Assembly (NCBI RefSeq): GCF_011751745.2
Contig: NZ_CP061170.1
Span: 1,736,001 to 1,800,000, forward strand
Source: Paramicrobacterium fandaimingii
Lineage (GTDB): Bacteria; Actinomycetota; Actinomycetes; Actinomycetales; Microbacteriaceae
Length of the DNA: 64,000 nucleotides
Direction: 5' to 3'
Shown here piece by piece: positions 35,852 through 48,806 of the stretch (the stretch's first letter is position 1; each line of letters opens with the position of its first letter). Both the position numbers and the translations under genes were made by a program. The notes under the pieces were generated by a model that was given only the letters and a program-made list of their open reading frames with translations, did not search any database and was not told where the DNA came from.

Positions 35852-38665
35852 TTAGGAAGCCAGGCTGCGAAGCACGTACTGCAGAATTCCACCGTTGCGG
35901 TAGTAGTCCGCTTCTCCCGGCGTGTCGATGCGCACGTCAGCGTCAAATTCAACAGGCTGCTTACCCTCAGCGGAGTGCTCGCTTGCCGTCGCTGTGACAT
36001 GCACCGTCGATGGCGTCTCTCCGTTGTTGAGCTCTTCGATGCCCGAGATCGCAAAGACCTCGGTTCCGTCGAGTCCGAGATCATCGGCTGTCTTCCCTGC
36101 AGGGAACTGCAGCGGGATGACACCCATGCCAATCAGGTTCGAACGGTGAATGCGCTCGAAGCTTTCGGCGATGACGGCATGCACTCCGAGGAGGCTTGTT
36201 CCCTTCGCCGCCCAGTCGCGACTTGAGCCGGAACCGTATTCCTTGCCCGCGAGGATGACGAGAGGGGTTCCTGCCGACTGGTAACGCTGAGATGCGTCGT
36301 AGATCGTCTCCTGTGGAGCATCCGTTTGCGTGAAGTCGCGGGTGAACCCACCCTCGACGTCGGTGAGCAGGAGGTTGCGAAGCCGGATGTTCGCAAAGGT
36401 TCCGCGGATCATCACCTCGTGGTTGCCTCGACGCGATCCATACGAGTTGAAGTCGCGCCGCGCGATGCCGTGATCGCTCAAGTACCGACCTGCAGGGCTG
36501 TCTGCCTTGATCGAGCCGGCGGGGCTGATGTGGTCCGTCGTGACGGAATCGCCCAGTTTGGCCAGAACTCGAGCACCCGAGATGTTCGACACGGGCGTTG
36601 TCTCGAGGGTCATGCCATCGAAGTACGGGGGCTTGCGCACATAGGTGGACTCGCTGTTCCACTCGAACGTCGAGCCTGTCGGCGTCGGAAGCGAACGCCA
36701 CCGGTCATCGCCGTCGAACACTCCGCTGTACTCGTGCGAGAACATGTCGCTTGAGATTGAGCTGTCGATCGTCGCCTGCACCTCATCGGCGTCTGGCCAG
36801 ATGTCCTTCAGGAAGACGTCATTGCCGTCGGCGTCCGTTCCGAGCGGGTCAACGTCGAAGTCGAAGTTCATCGAACCGGCAAGCGCATAGGCAATGACGA
36901 GCGGAGGGCTCGCCAGATAGTTCATCTTCACGTCGGGGTTGATGCGCCCCTCGAAGTTGCGGTTTCCCGAGAGCACCGCCGTGACGGCAAGGTCGCTGTC
37001 GTTCACGGCAGCAGAGATGTCGTCTTCGAGCGGTCCTGAGTTTCCGATGCAGGTCGTGCAACCGTAACCCACGGTATAGAACCCCAGGGCTTCGAGGTCG
37101 GAGGTGAGGCCGGCCTTCTCGTAATAATCCGTGACAACCTTCGACCCCGGTGCGAGCGTCGTCTTGACCCAGGGCTTTGCCTCGAGGCCCTTTGCCGCAG
37201 CGTTGCGGGCGAGAAGCCCCGCGGCAAGCATGACTGACGGGTTCGATGTGTTCGTACACGACGTAATCGCAGCGATGGCGACAGCGCCGTGATCGAGGGT
37301 GAACGAGTCACTGCCGTCGCGCTCGACCTTTGTCGGCTTGGATGCTGTGCGCGGCGTGTGGCTCCGGTGAGTATGGCTGTGCACAACGTGCTCGTCTTCG
37401 GGTGTGTTCCCCGGAGGATCCGATGCGGGGAATGACTCCGACGTCTCGAGATCGACGAGATCGTGCGTGACGTCAGCGTAGTTGTGAAGGTCGGCCTCAA
37501 ACTGCGTCTTCGCCTCGGTGAGGCGAATGCGGTCCTGCGGCCTCTTCGGGCCAGCGATGGACGGCACGACGGTCGAGAGATCGAGCTCAAGATACTCGCT
37601 GAACGCGGGCTCGACGCTCGGGTCGTGCCAAAGGCTCTGCTCCTTGGAATATGCCTCGACGAGAGCGATCTGCTCCTCGCTGCGACCCGTCAGTCGCATG
37701 TAGTCGAGCGTGACATCGTCGATCGGGAAGATGGCAGCTGTCGACCCGAACTCGGGGCTCATGTTTCCGATGGTGGCACGGTTCGCGAGTGGAACGGCGG
37801 CAACGCCAGACCCGTAGAATTCGACGAACTTGCCGACAACACCGTGTTCGCGAAGCTTCTCTGTGATTGTGAGAACAACGTCGGTTGCGGTGACTCCGGA
37901 AGGGATGTCTCCCGTGAGCTTGAAGCCCACAACCTTCGGGATCAGCATCGATACCGGCTGTCCGAGCATCGCGGCCTCGGCTTCAATTCCGCCGACGCCC
38001 CAACCCAGTACTCCGAGCCCGTTCACCATCGTTGTGTGCGAGTCCGTTCCGACAAGCGTGTCGGGGTATGCCTGAACGGTGCCATTCACCTCACGCGTGT
38101 ACGTCACGCGCGCAAGGTATTCGATATTCACCTGGTGAACGATCCCGGTTCCCGGCGGAACGACTTTGAAGTCCTCGAATGCGCTTTGACCCCAGCGAAG
38201 GAACTGATACCGCTCGCCGTTGCGCTCGTACTCGATCTCAACGTTACGCTCGAGCGCCTCAGCTGTGCCGAAGACGTCGGCGATCACCGAGTGGTCGATG
38301 ACGAGCTCTGCGGGCGACAGCGGGTTGATCTTGTTCGCGTCTCCCCCAAGCTCGACGAATGCCTCACGCATCGTGGCGAGGTCGACGATGCAGGGAACAC
38401 CTGTGAAGTCCTGCATAACCACGCGCGCGGGCGTGAACTGGATCTCTGTGTTGGGCTCCGCGGTGGGGTTCCAGGCGCCAAGGGCATCGATGTGGGCCTT
38501 GGTGATGTTCGCACCGTCTTCAGTGCGAAGTAGGTTCTCGAGGAGAATCTTCAAGCTGAATGGCAGCTTCTCGTAGCCTGTGACGGCATCGAGGCGAAAG
38601 ATCTCGTAATCGGAGTCACCGACTGTCAGGGTGCTCTTAGCTCCAAAGCTATTTACCGTGGACAC
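35852..38665 (-). CDS. acnA: Aconitate hydratase A
   Basis: This 937-residue TCA-cycle enzyme interconverts citrate and isocitrate. The [4Fe-4S] ligands are visible in [11 protein letters not shown] and [13 protein letters not shown]. Early text VMQDFTGVP and VIDHS and the swivel-domain [14 protein letters not shown] are diagnostic. The insertion around 415-450 is His/Thr-rich ([14 protein letters not shown]), a region variable in actinobacterial aconitases. The start is GTG at 38665, five bases after GGAGAGG. A perfect 20-bp palindrome lies 121 bases upstream and probably regulates it. Confidence 0.96.
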   Translation of the reverse strand: MSTVNSFGAKSTLTVGDSDYEIFRLDAVTGYEKLPFSLKILLENLLRTEDGANITKAHIDALGAWNPTAEPNTEIQFTPARVVMQDFTGVPCIVDLATMREAFVELGGDANKINPLSPAELVIDHSVIADVFGTAEALERNVEIEYERNGERYQFLRWGQSAFEDFKVVPPGTGIVHQVNIEYLARVTYTREVNGTVQAYPDTLVGTDSHTTMVNGLGVLGWGVGGIEAEAAMLGQPVSMLIPKVVGFKLTGDIPSGVTATDVVLTITEKLREHGVVGKFVEFYGSGVAAVPLANRATIGNMSPEFGSTAAIFPIDDVTLDYMRLTGRSEEQIALVEAYSKEQSLWHDPSVEPAFSEYLELDLSTVVPSIAGPKRPQDRIRLTEAKTQFEADLHNYADVTHDLVDLETSESFPASDPPGNTPEDEHVVHSHTHRSHTPRTASKPTKVERDGSDSFTLDHGAVAIAAITSCTNTSNPSVMLAAGLLARNAAAKGLEAKPWVKTTLAPGSKVVTDYYEKAGLTSDLEALGFYTVGYGCTTCIGNSGPLEDDISAAVNDSDLAVTAVLSGNRNFEGRINPDVKMNYLASPPLVIAYALAGSMNFDFDVDPLGTDADGNDVFLKDIWPDADEVQATIDSSISSDMFSHEYSGVFDGDDRWRSLPTPTGSTFEWNSESTYVRKPPYFDGMTLETTPVSNISGARVLAKLGDSVTTDHISPAGSIKADSPAGRYLSDHGIARRDFNSYGSRRGNHEVMIRGTFANIRLRNLLLTDVEGGFTRDFTQTDAPQETIYDASQRYQSAGTPLVILAGKEYGSGSSRDWAAKGTSLLGVHAVIAESFERIHRSNLIGMGVIPLQFPAGKTADDLGLDGTEVFAISGIEELNNGETPSTVHVTATASEHSAEGKQPVEFDADVRIDTPGEADYYRNGGILQYVLRSLAS

Positions 38666-38785
38666 GTTGCCTCTCCTTCGTTGGCGCTTGTTGCGGGCGC
38701 ACGCTCAGAGTCAATTCTGACCTCCCGACACTCCCACAGCTAGCAAGGCGCACCTAACAGGGTGCACATCAGCGTCGGGTCAGAT

Positions 38786-38805
38786 TTATCTTGATGTCAA
38801 GATAA
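38786..38805. promoter_or_regulatory. Perfect 20-bp palindrome upstream of aconitase, probable operator
   Basis: TTATCTTGATGTCAAGATAA is a 9-2-9 inverted repeat between the divergently... same-strand pair DUF3159 (its stop is at 38811) and acnA. On the acnA strand it contains TTGACA, a perfect -35 hexamer, so a bound protein would block RNA polymerase. Its form suits a MarR- or GntR-type dimer. The cognate regulator is not in the window. Confidence 0.65.
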
Positions 38806-38810
38806 CTCTA

Positions 38811-39575
38811 TCAGGTATCCGGCTCGCTCTCTGCGAATGCGCGCCGCTTGCGCAGTGCTGTGACGACGAGCCATGTCACGACAAGAAGTGGCGCGTAGAG
38901 CGGCACTCCCAAGACAAGCTTGAACGTGCCCAGCATGACGAGATTGTCGGCGAAGTAGAGCGGGAGCTCGACGGCGAGGCGGATCGCAAACATCGCAACC
39001 CACATCCAGGTCAGCCCCGCGTACGTGCGTCGGAGTGCGCGATCATTTCGCCAGCCATTGCCGTCCCCGCTGAGAACGCCGACGATGACGCCCACGATGG
39101 GCCAGCGAACCACAACGGACACGGCAAGTGCGACGAGGTAGATCCCGTTCGTCCAGAATCCGAGAAGGTAGAAGTCCTCGGCCTTGCCCGTTATGGCGGC
39201 CAACGCCGCCGAGACGGCTATCGCGACGAGTCCCGTGATCGACTGCATCAGGGTTTGCCGCTGAATCAGGCGAACGAGCGTGAAGACGACGCCAACCACC
39301 CCCGCGGCGATGATCGCGAGGACGAGTTGATTCCTGTCGTCATCAGCGAACTGCCGAGCCACCGTATAGGCGACGAGAAATATCAGGCCGGGCAGAACGG
39401 CTTCGAGGATGCCGCGGATGCCGCCCATAGCGGCAATGAGGGCTCGAGCGTCGAGTGACTCGGCATGCCCCAATGCAGACAGTGATGACTTCGCCGCGGC
39501 CTTCTGGATTCCCGCAGACAGCGTGTCGCTCGGTGCCGCATCCTCATCGGCCGATGGCGTGTCATCACTGTTCAT
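38811..39575 (-). CDS. DUF3159 family membrane protein
   Basis: This 254-residue protein has an acidic N-terminal tail (about 1-45) and about five or six membrane helices, including VLPGLIFLVAYTVAR and LVLAIIAAGVVGVVFTLVRL. DUF3159 is an actinobacterial family of unknown function that often sits next to DUF3710 and dut. The ATG directly follows the DUF3710 stop with no gap, so the genes are co-translated. It may be a transporter or membrane scaffold; nothing catalytic is visible. Confidence 0.88.
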   Translation of the reverse strand: MNSDDTPSADEDAAPSDTLSAGIQKAAAKSSLSALGHAESLDARALIAAMGGIRGILEAVLPGLIFLVAYTVARQFADDDRNQLVLAIIAAGVVGVVFTLVRLIQRQTLMQSITGLVAIAVSAALAAITGKAEDFYLLGFWTNGIYLVALAVSVVVRWPIVGVIVGVLSGDGNGWRNDRALRRTYAGLTWMWVAMFAIRLAVELPLYFADNLVMLGTFKLVLGVPLYAPLLVVTWLVVTALRKRRAFAESEPDT

Positions 39576-40262
39576 TTACGTGCTCTGCCCCGGCTGCTCG
39601 GGCATCTTGAGCGGGATGAGGTCTCGAGGCGGCATTGCCTGCCCGCCGCGAACGACAACGATGCTGCGGAAGAGATCGTCGATTTTGTCTGCGGCGTTCC
39701 CCTCGCGTGCGCCAGCGCCGGCAACGACTCCGCGCAAGAACCAGCGCGGCCCGTCGACTCCGATGAATCGTGCGTCGCGGGTCTTCGAGCTGTCACCCTG
39801 AGCTGCCACCGGAACACTGGCCACGAGCTCCCGTCCGAACGGACCGTCAACGTCCTGTGTCGTTCCGCCTTGCTTGTCGATCTGGTCCCGGATCTGGTCA
39901 CGCGTCTCGTGCCACAGCCCGCGCCCCCGAGGAGCGGCAAATGGCTGAACCTGCAGGGTCGAGTCAGCGTAGTCAAGCCCGACGGCGACGATGCGCTGCG
40001 ACGATTCCTCAACCTCGAGTCGAAGGTTGAGCCCTTCGCGGGGAAGAATTTTCACGCCACCGAGATCGATGTAGGGGCGAATGGGGTTCGCCTCCGTCTC
40101 ATCGAAGGGGCCGTTCTCTTCTCGGTCGGCGGGCGCCGACTTCTCTGCCGGATCAACCTCGACTTCTTCGACGTCATCCGTCTCCTCTGCTTCGTCGGCG
40201 GCAGCATCGTCGTCGAGTTCCGGCTCGACCGCCGCGTCGCTCTTCTTCTTGCGCAAGATCAT
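39576..40262 (-). CDS. DUF3710 family protein
   Basis: This 228-residue soluble protein begins MILRKKKSD and has a strongly acidic segment (about 10-60, Asp/Glu/Ala). The DUF3710 core follows, with IDLGGVKILPREGLNLRLEV and RWFLRGVVAG. The family is restricted to Actinobacteria and its function is unknown. Its start overlaps the end of dut by four bases (ATGA) and it runs directly into DUF3159, giving dut-DUF3710-DUF3159. Confidence 0.9.
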   Translation of the reverse strand: MILRKKKSDAAVEPELDDDAAADEAEETDDVEEVEVDPAEKSAPADREENGPFDETEANPIRPYIDLGGVKILPREGLNLRLEVEESSQRIVAVGLDYADSTLQVQPFAAPRGRGLWHETRDQIRDQIDKQGGTTQDVDGPFGRELVASVPVAAQGDSSKTRDARFIGVDGPRWFLRGVVAGAGAREGNAADKIDDLFRSIVVVRGGQAMPPRDLIPLKMPEQPGQST

Positions 40263-40717
40263 GATTCAACTCCTGTCTGGCGTGCCTCGTATCCGGTTGA
40301 GCCGAACCCCGATGCTCCTCGAGCGCTGTCGGGCAGTTCGGCAACAGGCACAAACCGAGCCTGTGTGACCGGCATGACGATCATCTGAGCAATGCGGTCG
40401 CCTTGGGCGATGCTGTATGCCTCACGAGCATCCGTGTTCAAAAGAATCACTTTGATCTCGCCTCGGTACCCAGAGTCGATCGTCCCCGGGCTGTTGACAA
40501 TCGTGATTCCGTGCTTCGCAGCGAGGCCGCTGCGAGGCACGATGAATGCCGCGAACCCCTCGGGAAGTGCGAGGGAGACCCCGGTGCCGACAAGTGCCCT
40601 CTCCCCCGGCTCAAGCCTCACCGCTTCGGCAGCGACGAGATCGGCGCCGGCATCGAAGGGGTGAGCGTAGCTCGGAGGCTGGGGCGCGATAATAGGTATG
40701 TCTGCGCTTTCAGTCAC
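40259..40717 (-). CDS. dut: dUTP diphosphatase
   Basis: This 152-residue trimeric dUTPase hydrolyses dUTP to dUMP, keeping uracil out of DNA and supplying dTMP synthesis. Motifs include DAGADL (1), PRSGLAAKHG (2), NSPGTIDSGYRGEI (3), DRIAQMIV (4) and the C-terminal GASGFGSTG (5). I start it at GTG 40717 (VTESADIPI). Only 39 bases separate it from the divergent DUF3093 gene. It heads the dut-DUF3710-DUF3159 unit. Confidence 0.95.
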   Translation of the reverse strand: MTESADIPIIAPQPPSYAHPFDAGADLVAAEAVRLEPGERALVGTGVSLALPEGFAAFIVPRSGLAAKHGITIVNSPGTIDSGYRGEIKVILLNTDAREAYSIAQGDRIAQMIVMPVTQARFVPVAELPDSARGASGFGSTGYEARQTGVES

Positions 40718-40756
40718 AGATCGAGAATAGTGCAGAAACCTGATCGAAGAGGGACA

Positions 40757-41221
40757 TTGACTACCTATCACGAACGCATCTGGGCCGCGAAGTGGATCCC
40801 GTGGGCACTTCTCCTCGTCATTCCAGCCACCCTGCTCGTGCTGCAGCCCGTCTCGTGGCTCGTCGGCGCAATCACCGGGCCGATTCTCTACCTCGCCTGC
40901 CTCGTCCTCTGGATTGTTTCGGCGGGAACTGTGGAGATTCGCGACGGGATGCTGTTCGCCGGGCGCGCGTCGATCAACGTCGAGTTTCTCGGCGAGGCTG
41001 AGGCGATCTACGCGGATGACGCGTTCGCCGCCCGCGGACAGGAGCTTGACCCGCGAGCGTGGCTCCTGATTCGCGGAGGCGTTAAGGATGTTGTGCGGGT
41101 GCTCGTCACAGACCCTGACGACCCCACGCCGTACTGGCTGCTCTCAACACGCTCCGCACAAGCATTGGCCGCCGCGATCAATGATGCGCGACGGCCAACG
41201 GCCCAAATTGAGGGCGAATAA
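40757..41221 (+). CDS. DUF3093 family membrane protein
   Basis: This 154-residue protein has two membrane helices (about 12-30 and 34-55) followed by a soluble beta-rich domain with GTVEIRDGMLFAGRASI and the C-terminal PYWLLSTRSAQALAAAI. DUF3093 is actinobacterial, of unknown function, and typically divergent from dut. The start is TTG at 40757, four bases after GAGGG. Its stop meets the convergent DUF4193 gene with no spacer. Confidence 0.86.
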   Translation: MTTYHERIWAAKWIPWALLLVIPATLLVLQPVSWLVGAITGPILYLACLVLWIVSAGTVEIRDGMLFAGRASINVEFLGEAEAIYADDAFAARGQELDPRAWLLIRGGVKDVVRVLVTDPDDPTPYWLLSTRSAQALAAAINDARRPTAQIEGE

Positions 41222-41515
41222 TCAGGAAGCGCACTCCCTGCACACGGGGCCGAGCTTCTCTTGGTGATCGAGCTGCGAACGGTGCTTCACGATGAAGCAG
41301 CTCACGCAGGTGAACTCATCTGCCTGGGGAGGCAGCACAACGACGTCAAGATCGACGTCTGAGAGATCTGCTCCCGGCAGGTCATATCCGCCGGGATTGT
41401 CGGCGTCTTCGACGTCAACCGTACCTGACATCTTGTCAGGAACCCGCTCCTTGAGTGCCTCAATGGAGTCGGAGTCTTCCTCCGTCTTACGGGGCGCGTC
41501 GTAATCCGTTGCCAT
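41222..41515 (-). CDS. DUF4193 family zinc-ribbon protein
   Basis: This 97-residue acidic protein begins MATDYDAPRKTEEDS and ends with a four-cysteine ribbon (CVSC ... CREC, spaced by about 20 residues), probably binding zinc. The DUF4193 family is found across Actinobacteria near dut and sigA, with no established function. I start at the ATG at 41515; upstream codons do not resemble the family. Confidence 0.9.
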   Translation of the reverse strand: MATDYDAPRKTEEDSDSIEALKERVPDKMSGTVDVEDADNPGGYDLPGADLSDVDLDVVVLPPQADEFTCVSCFIVKHRSQLDHQEKLGPVCRECAS

Positions 41516-41745
41516 TCTTTTCCACTTCTCGCTTTCAGGGGGCCAAACAAAATCGGCGGCCACAGTTTGCACCATCGACCCGCAAAGAGCAAACTGCTTT
41601 CCGCTCACCGCAGTTGCCCGACACAAGCAACTGTGACTGCGTTACAGAGGCAACTGACGGCACGCCCGCGTTATTCCCGCCAAAAGGCCGTAAAGCATGT
41701 GACGATGGCGGTTAAGAAGTAGCCAGCCGGAAAGGCGTTTTGCTC

Positions 41746-42831
41746 ATGCACGATCTGAAGGTAATCGGGGTCGAGGACGGAGCGCTCGTCGCTGCCACGG
41801 AGCAGGGGCAACGCTTCCGTATCGTCATCAACGAGGTTCTGCTCTCCCACCTGAGGCCGCCGAAGCCCGCGCACTCCGAGGAGCGACGGTTGAGCCCTCG
41901 CGAGGTGCAGGCTCACATCCGCTCAGGCCTGTCTGCCGAAGAGGTCGCAGACCTCACCGGTGTGGGTGCCGAGTACGTGCGCCGATTCGAAGGCCCCGTT
42001 CTCGCTGAGCGTGAACACATCGTCGGGGCGGCGTTGAGCGTCCCCGTACTGTCTGCGATCGAGGTGCCCGGAGGTGACGAACCGACGTTCGGCGCCGCGA
42101 TTGCAGCGCGCCTCGAAGGCCTCGCTGCGACAGGCGAACGCTGGACAAGTTGGAAAGACCCCGGAGACGGCTGGATCGTGAAGCTGTCGTTCACTGCTGC
42201 GACGATTGACCACGATGCTCGATGGAGCTATGAGCCGAAGAAGCATACGCTCGCTCCGTTGAACCAGGAAGCGATCACCTTGTCGAAGCAAGGCGAGCTT
42301 CCGCATGGAATGATCCCACGGCTTCGCGCTGTGGAATCTGACTCGCGCTTCGATGCCGAACCACCGACGCCAGATGAATCCCGATTCGACAGCGGCGCGT
42401 TCCGTTTTCGGCAGACCGACGGCGAAGACCCGAAGACAATCGCCCTGCTCGAACCAGCAGCGCTCTCGCCCCGTCACCCCTCGGCGGCGTCGCAGGCCGC
42501 GATCAACAGGGGCGCGGGTTCAGAAGAGAATGCCCCGTCGAACCAAACGGCTGATCTTCTTGAAGCGCTCCGCAAACGTCGCGGCCAGCGTGAATCTGCC
42601 CCGGAGCCCGAGAACGCTGATGCCGACGAAGGCGATCACGATGAGCACCGTGGCGGCGAGGCAAATACGCCACTCGACTTCGGTTCGATCGCCCCAGAAG
42701 GGCAGCTGGATGTCGACACAGCGCAGCCAACTGACGAGAAGCGATCGTCAGGGCGAAGCAAGAGAGGCCGCGCCTCAATGCCGTCGTGGGATGAAATCGT
42801 CTTTGGTGCGCGATCCGACTCTGACGACTGA
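41746..42831 (+). CDS. sepH: Septation protein SepH (DUF3071)
   Basis: This 361-residue protein has an N-terminal DUF3071 domain (about 1-165), with LKVIGVEDGALVAA and the helix-turn-helix-like stretch LSPREVQAHIRSGLSAEEVA. The rest is a long disordered acidic C-terminal region ending in RGRASMPSWDEIVFG. SepH is an actinobacterial cell-division protein shown in Streptomyces to stimulate FtsZ assembly. I use the ATG at 41746; a TTG six bases earlier is possible. Confidence 0.9.
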   Translation: MHDLKVIGVEDGALVAATEQGQRFRIVINEVLLSHLRPPKPAHSEERRLSPREVQAHIRSGLSAEEVADLTGVGAEYVRRFEGPVLAEREHIVGAALSVPVLSAIEVPGGDEPTFGAAIAARLEGLAATGERWTSWKDPGDGWIVKLSFTAATIDHDARWSYEPKKHTLAPLNQEAITLSKQGELPHGMIPRLRAVESDSRFDAEPPTPDESRFDSGAFRFRQTDGEDPKTIALLEPAALSPRHPSAASQAAINRGAGSEENAPSNQTADLLEALRKRRGQRESAPEPENADADEGDHDEHRGGEANTPLDFGSIAPEGQLDVDTAQPTDEKRSSGRSKRGRASMPSWDEIVFGARSDSDD

Positions 42832-42833
42832 CG

Positions 42834-43964
42834 TCAGTTCGCCCACGCGCCGAGGCGAATGAACGGTGTGCTGCGCTCCTCGTCTGACAGAGAGCCATGC
42901 TGGCCGATCATCCGTCGTGAGGAGGCAGAGCCCGGAGCACTGTCGTAGAAGGCGACACGCGTTCGCGCGGCAACGAGCACGTTGCCGATTCGTGGGTGAA
43001 CAGCGGGCGACACCGGCCCGTACCATCCCGCATCGATTGCCTCAGCGCGAGTGGCAATGACAGCAACATCCCCGTATGCGTCCCGCCACCGTGCGGCTAC
43101 CTCGGCGGCGCGAGATTCCGACGTGTACAGCTGCAGGAAACGCGGCTCGCCCCCGACGCTCTCGACGTCATGAAGAAGTCCGGGAACGCTGTCGTACAAC
43201 AGCTGATCAGACGCGGGAACATCGACGACGCCGTGATCAGCGGTGGCAATGATTCCGGTGCGTCGCGCGCCGACGAGTGAGTGCAGCCGTGCCAGCTCTG
43301 AATCCACCGTCTCAAGGGCTGCAAGCCATCTGTCGCTGCGCCATCCGTGCTTGTGGGCGATCTTGTCAAGCTCGGGAACGTACAGGTAAATGAACTGCGG
43401 GCCCTTCTGGCTCACGATCTCTGCGGCAGCATCCACCCGAGCGGCGACGGTGTCGGCGGACACGTAGCGTGATCCACGCAGAACGGCCTGGGTGAAACCC
43501 GACCCGGCAAATTTTGCCGGCCCGACGGCAACCGCTCCGATACTGATCGCCGTCATCTGCTCGAACACCGTGCGCGAGCGCTGCCAGGCGTCAGGATTGG
43601 CGATGCTGTCCCACCCTGTCAGCTGATTCACGAGGCCGCCGGTGTCTGGGTCTCGTACTCTGTAGCCCAGCATTCCGTGCTCACCGGGCAGACGTCCGGT
43701 GAGGATGGTGGGAAGCGCCGCAGCGGTCGTCGAGGGAACCGGCGAACGGAGCGATCGCCCGCGGTTCGCCGAGAGAACGCGGGCGTGCCCGGCGCGCTCA
43801 GCCAGGTTAGACGTTCCGAGTCCGTCAATGACCACGAGAACGACGGACGTCACCGGTGTGAGCCCAAGAGCGCCCTGTCTGCCTTGCGTCGTCGCAAGAA
43901 ATTCGGGGGCAAGTGCGGCAAGGCTCCGGGCCTGCGAGCCTTCGGTCGGTAGCATTGTCGTCAT
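42834..43964 (-). CDS. Alkaline-phosphatase-superfamily phosphodiesterase
   Basis: This 376-residue protein of the nucleotide pyrophosphatase/phosphodiesterase branch has VLVVIDGLG near the start (metal-binding Asp) and the nucleophile region in [14 protein letters not shown] (Thr in STTA). [11 protein letters not shown] supplies metal-binding Asp/His, and EHGMLGYRV matches the family. No signal peptide is visible from the chosen ATG at 43964, so it may be cytoplasmic. It is divergent from parC and convergent with sepH. The substrate is unknown. Confidence 0.87.
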   Translation of the reverse strand: MTTMLPTEGSQARSLAALAPEFLATTQGRQGALGLTPVTSVVLVVIDGLGTSNLAERAGHARVLSANRGRSLRSPVPSTTAAALPTILTGRLPGEHGMLGYRVRDPDTGGLVNQLTGWDSIANPDAWQRSRTVFEQMTAISIGAVAVGPAKFAGSGFTQAVLRGSRYVSADTVAARVDAAAEIVSQKGPQFIYLYVPELDKIAHKHGWRSDRWLAALETVDSELARLHSLVGARRTGIIATADHGVVDVPASDQLLYDSVPGLLHDVESVGGEPRFLQLYTSESRAAEVAARWRDAYGDVAVIATRAEAIDAGWYGPVSPAVHPRIGNVLVAARTRVAFYDSAPGSASSRRMIGQHGSLSDEERSTPFIRLGAWAN

Positions 43965-44032
43965 CGTGGCTAGTCTTCCACACGCGTGCGATGACCAGCA
44001 TTCAGCACACCAGAGAGATCCCGCATAACCGA

Positions 44033-46492
<2,460 letters not shown>

Positions 46493-46529
46493 GGGCAGCA
46501 TCACCCGCGCTGACGCGGCGCATGCCGCG

Positions 46530-48626
46530 TCAGACGTCGATGCGCTCCTGGCTGAGCCTGTCGGAGTTATCGATGATGAACTCCTTGCGTGGCGGCACGT
46601 CGTTTCCCATGAGCAGCTCGAAGACCGTATCCGCGGCAGCGGCATCCTCGATGTGCACGCGCCTGAGCGTGCGGTGTCGACGATCCATCGTGGTCTCGGC
46701 CAGCTGATCCGCATCCATCTCACCGAGTCCCTTGTATCGCTGGATCGGCTCTTTGTACCGCTTCTTGCTGCGTTCGAGACCCTTCAGGACGCCGTGCAGC
46801 TCCTGCTCCGAGTAGGTGTACATGACGTCGTTGGGCTTCGAGCCGCCATTGACGGCAACGACCCTGTGCAGCGGCGGCACCGCAGCGTAGACGCGGCCCG
46901 CTTCGATCATGGGGCGCATGTACCGGAAGAAGAGCGTGAGCAGAAGCATCCGGATGTGAGCGCCGTCGACATCGGCGTCGCTCATGAAAATGACTTTGCC
47001 GTACCGAGCAACGTCGAGGTCGAAGGTGCGGCCGGAGCCGGCACCGAGCACCTGAATGATTGCCGCGCATTCAGCGTTCGACAGCATGTCGCTGACAGAT
47101 GCCTTCTGCACATTGAGGATCTTTCCCCGAATGGGCAGCAGCGCCTGATAGCTGCTGTCGCGAGCCAGTTTTGCGGTGCCGAGGGCAGAATCGCCCTCGA
47201 CGATGAAAAGCTCGCTCTGCGCCACATCGCTTGAGCGGCAATCAACAAGCTTGGCCGGAAGCGTCGAACTCTCGAGAGCGTTCTTGCGCCGCTGCGTCTC
47301 TTTGTGGGCACGAGCAGAAATGCGCGACTTCATTTCGGCGACGACCTTGTCGAGCACGACGGCCACTTGGTTCTTGTCTTCTCGCTTACTCGACGCGAAT
47401 TTCTCAGCCAGAGCGTCAGTCAGAACCTTCGACACGATCGTTCGAGCAGCGGGTGTGCCGAGAACCTCCTTTGTCTGCCCTTCGAATTGCGGTTCCGGAA
47501 GCCGTACGTTCAGCACTGCCGTCAGCCCGGCAAGGACGTCGTCTTTCTCGACCTTGTCGTTTCCCGCCTTGAGGCGCCGCGCGTTCTTCTCCACTTCCTT
47601 GCGAAAGATCTTGAGCACTCCCTGTTCGAATCCGGAGAGGTGCGTTCCGCCTTTGGGGGTGGCGATGATGTTGACGAAGGATCGAACCGTTGAGTCGTAG
47701 CCGGTCCCCCAGCGAAGCGCGATGTCGACCTCGCACGTGCGCTGCACGTCAGTCGACACCATCGAGCCGTCCTTCTGCAGCGTGGGGACGGTTTCTGTGA
47801 ACGTCCCTGACCCCGAGACGCGCCAGACGTCGGTGACAGGCGAGTCTGCGGCCAGATATTCAACGAACTCGGAGATTCCGCCGTCAAAACGGTACTCGGA
47901 GGTCACGACCTCTGACGAGTCCGAACCGGAAGCGCGCTCGTCATCAATGCGGAGAGTCAGCCCCGGAACGAGAAATGCTGTTTGGCGTGCACGACCCTGA
48001 AGGTCATCGACGTTGAACGTGGCGCCCTTCTCGAAGATCTGACGGTCGGCCCAGTACCGCACACGAGAGCCGGCGATGCCCTTCTTGACCTTGCCGACGA
48101 CACGGAGCTCGCTCGTATTCTTGAACGGAGTGAACGGTGCTTCTGGGCTCGGCTCCCCGCCCTTGTCGTCGAACGTTCCAGGTTCGCCCCGGTGGAATGA
48201 CATTGCCCAGGTCTTTCCATCACGGTCGACTTCGACGTCGAGCCGCTCTGAGAGCGCGTTGACAACCGACGCGCCGACGCCGTGCAATCCTCCGGATGAT
48301 GAATACGAACCCGAACCGAATTTGCCGCCAGCATGCAATTTCGTGAAGACGACTTCAACGCCGGTGAGTCCGGTCTTCGGCTCAATATCGATCGGAATGC
48401 CGCGCGCATGGTCGATGACCTCAACACTGTCATCTTCTCTGAGTCGAATTTCGATGTGGTCGCCGTAGCCTGCAAGTGCCTCATCGACAGCATTGTCGAT
48501 GACTTCCCACAGGCAGTGCATCAGACCGCGTGAACCGTTGGAGCCGATGTACATTCCCGGCCGTTTGCGTACAGCCTCCAAGCCCTCGAGGACAGAAAGA
48601 TGGCGTGCGGAATAGTCAGAGCTCAC
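46530..48626 (-). CDS. parE: DNA topoisomerase IV subunit B
   Basis: This 698-residue ATPase subunit pairs with ParC to decatenate chromosomes. It has the GHKL ATPase domain (EVIDNAVDEALAGYGD; GGLHGVGASVVNALS), the transducer domain, and the TOPRIM domain with EGDSALGTAK and SDADVDGAHIR. It ends in the family-typical QRYKGLGEMDADQLAETTM segment. Its neighbour is the convergent parC, which supports a topoisomerase IV over a gyrase assignment. Confidence 0.92.
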   Translation of the reverse strand: MSSDYSARHLSVLEGLEAVRKRPGMYIGSNGSRGLMHCLWEVIDNAVDEALAGYGDHIEIRLREDDSVEVIDHARGIPIDIEPKTGLTGVEVVFTKLHAGGKFGSGSYSSSGGLHGVGASVVNALSERLDVEVDRDGKTWAMSFHRGEPGTFDDKGGEPSPEAPFTPFKNTSELRVVGKVKKGIAGSRVRYWADRQIFEKGATFNVDDLQGRARQTAFLVPGLTLRIDDERASGSDSSEVVTSEYRFDGGISEFVEYLAADSPVTDVWRVSGSGTFTETVPTLQKDGSMVSTDVQRTCEVDIALRWGTGYDSTVRSFVNIIATPKGGTHLSGFEQGVLKIFRKEVEKNARRLKAGNDKVEKDDVLAGLTAVLNVRLPEPQFEGQTKEVLGTPAARTIVSKVLTDALAEKFASSKREDKNQVAVVLDKVVAEMKSRISARAHKETQRRKNALESSTLPAKLVDCRSSDVAQSELFIVEGDSALGTAKLARDSSYQALLPIRGKILNVQKASVSDMLSNAECAAIIQVLGAGSGRTFDLDVARYGKVIFMSDADVDGAHIRMLLLTLFFRYMRPMIEAGRVYAAVPPLHRVVAVNGGSKPNDVMYTYSEQELHGVLKGLERSKKRYKEPIQRYKGLGEMDADQLAETTMDRRHRTLRRVHIEDAAAADTVFELLMGNDVPPRKEFIIDNSDRLSQERIDV

Positions 48627-48806
48627 GCAACCAAGACTAGTTCGCTCTGCGCAGTAACTCGGCCACCGACACCCCTCGTCTGGCGGCTTAAGGAGTCGGT
48701 ACGCGGTGAGCGAACTCGCCGCACATGAGGAAGGTATTCAGGCGCGGCGTGGTTACATTGGAGCAAGAGGGGCGTAAAGGGCGCTCCGTGAGGTCAGGAG
48801 GAGCTC

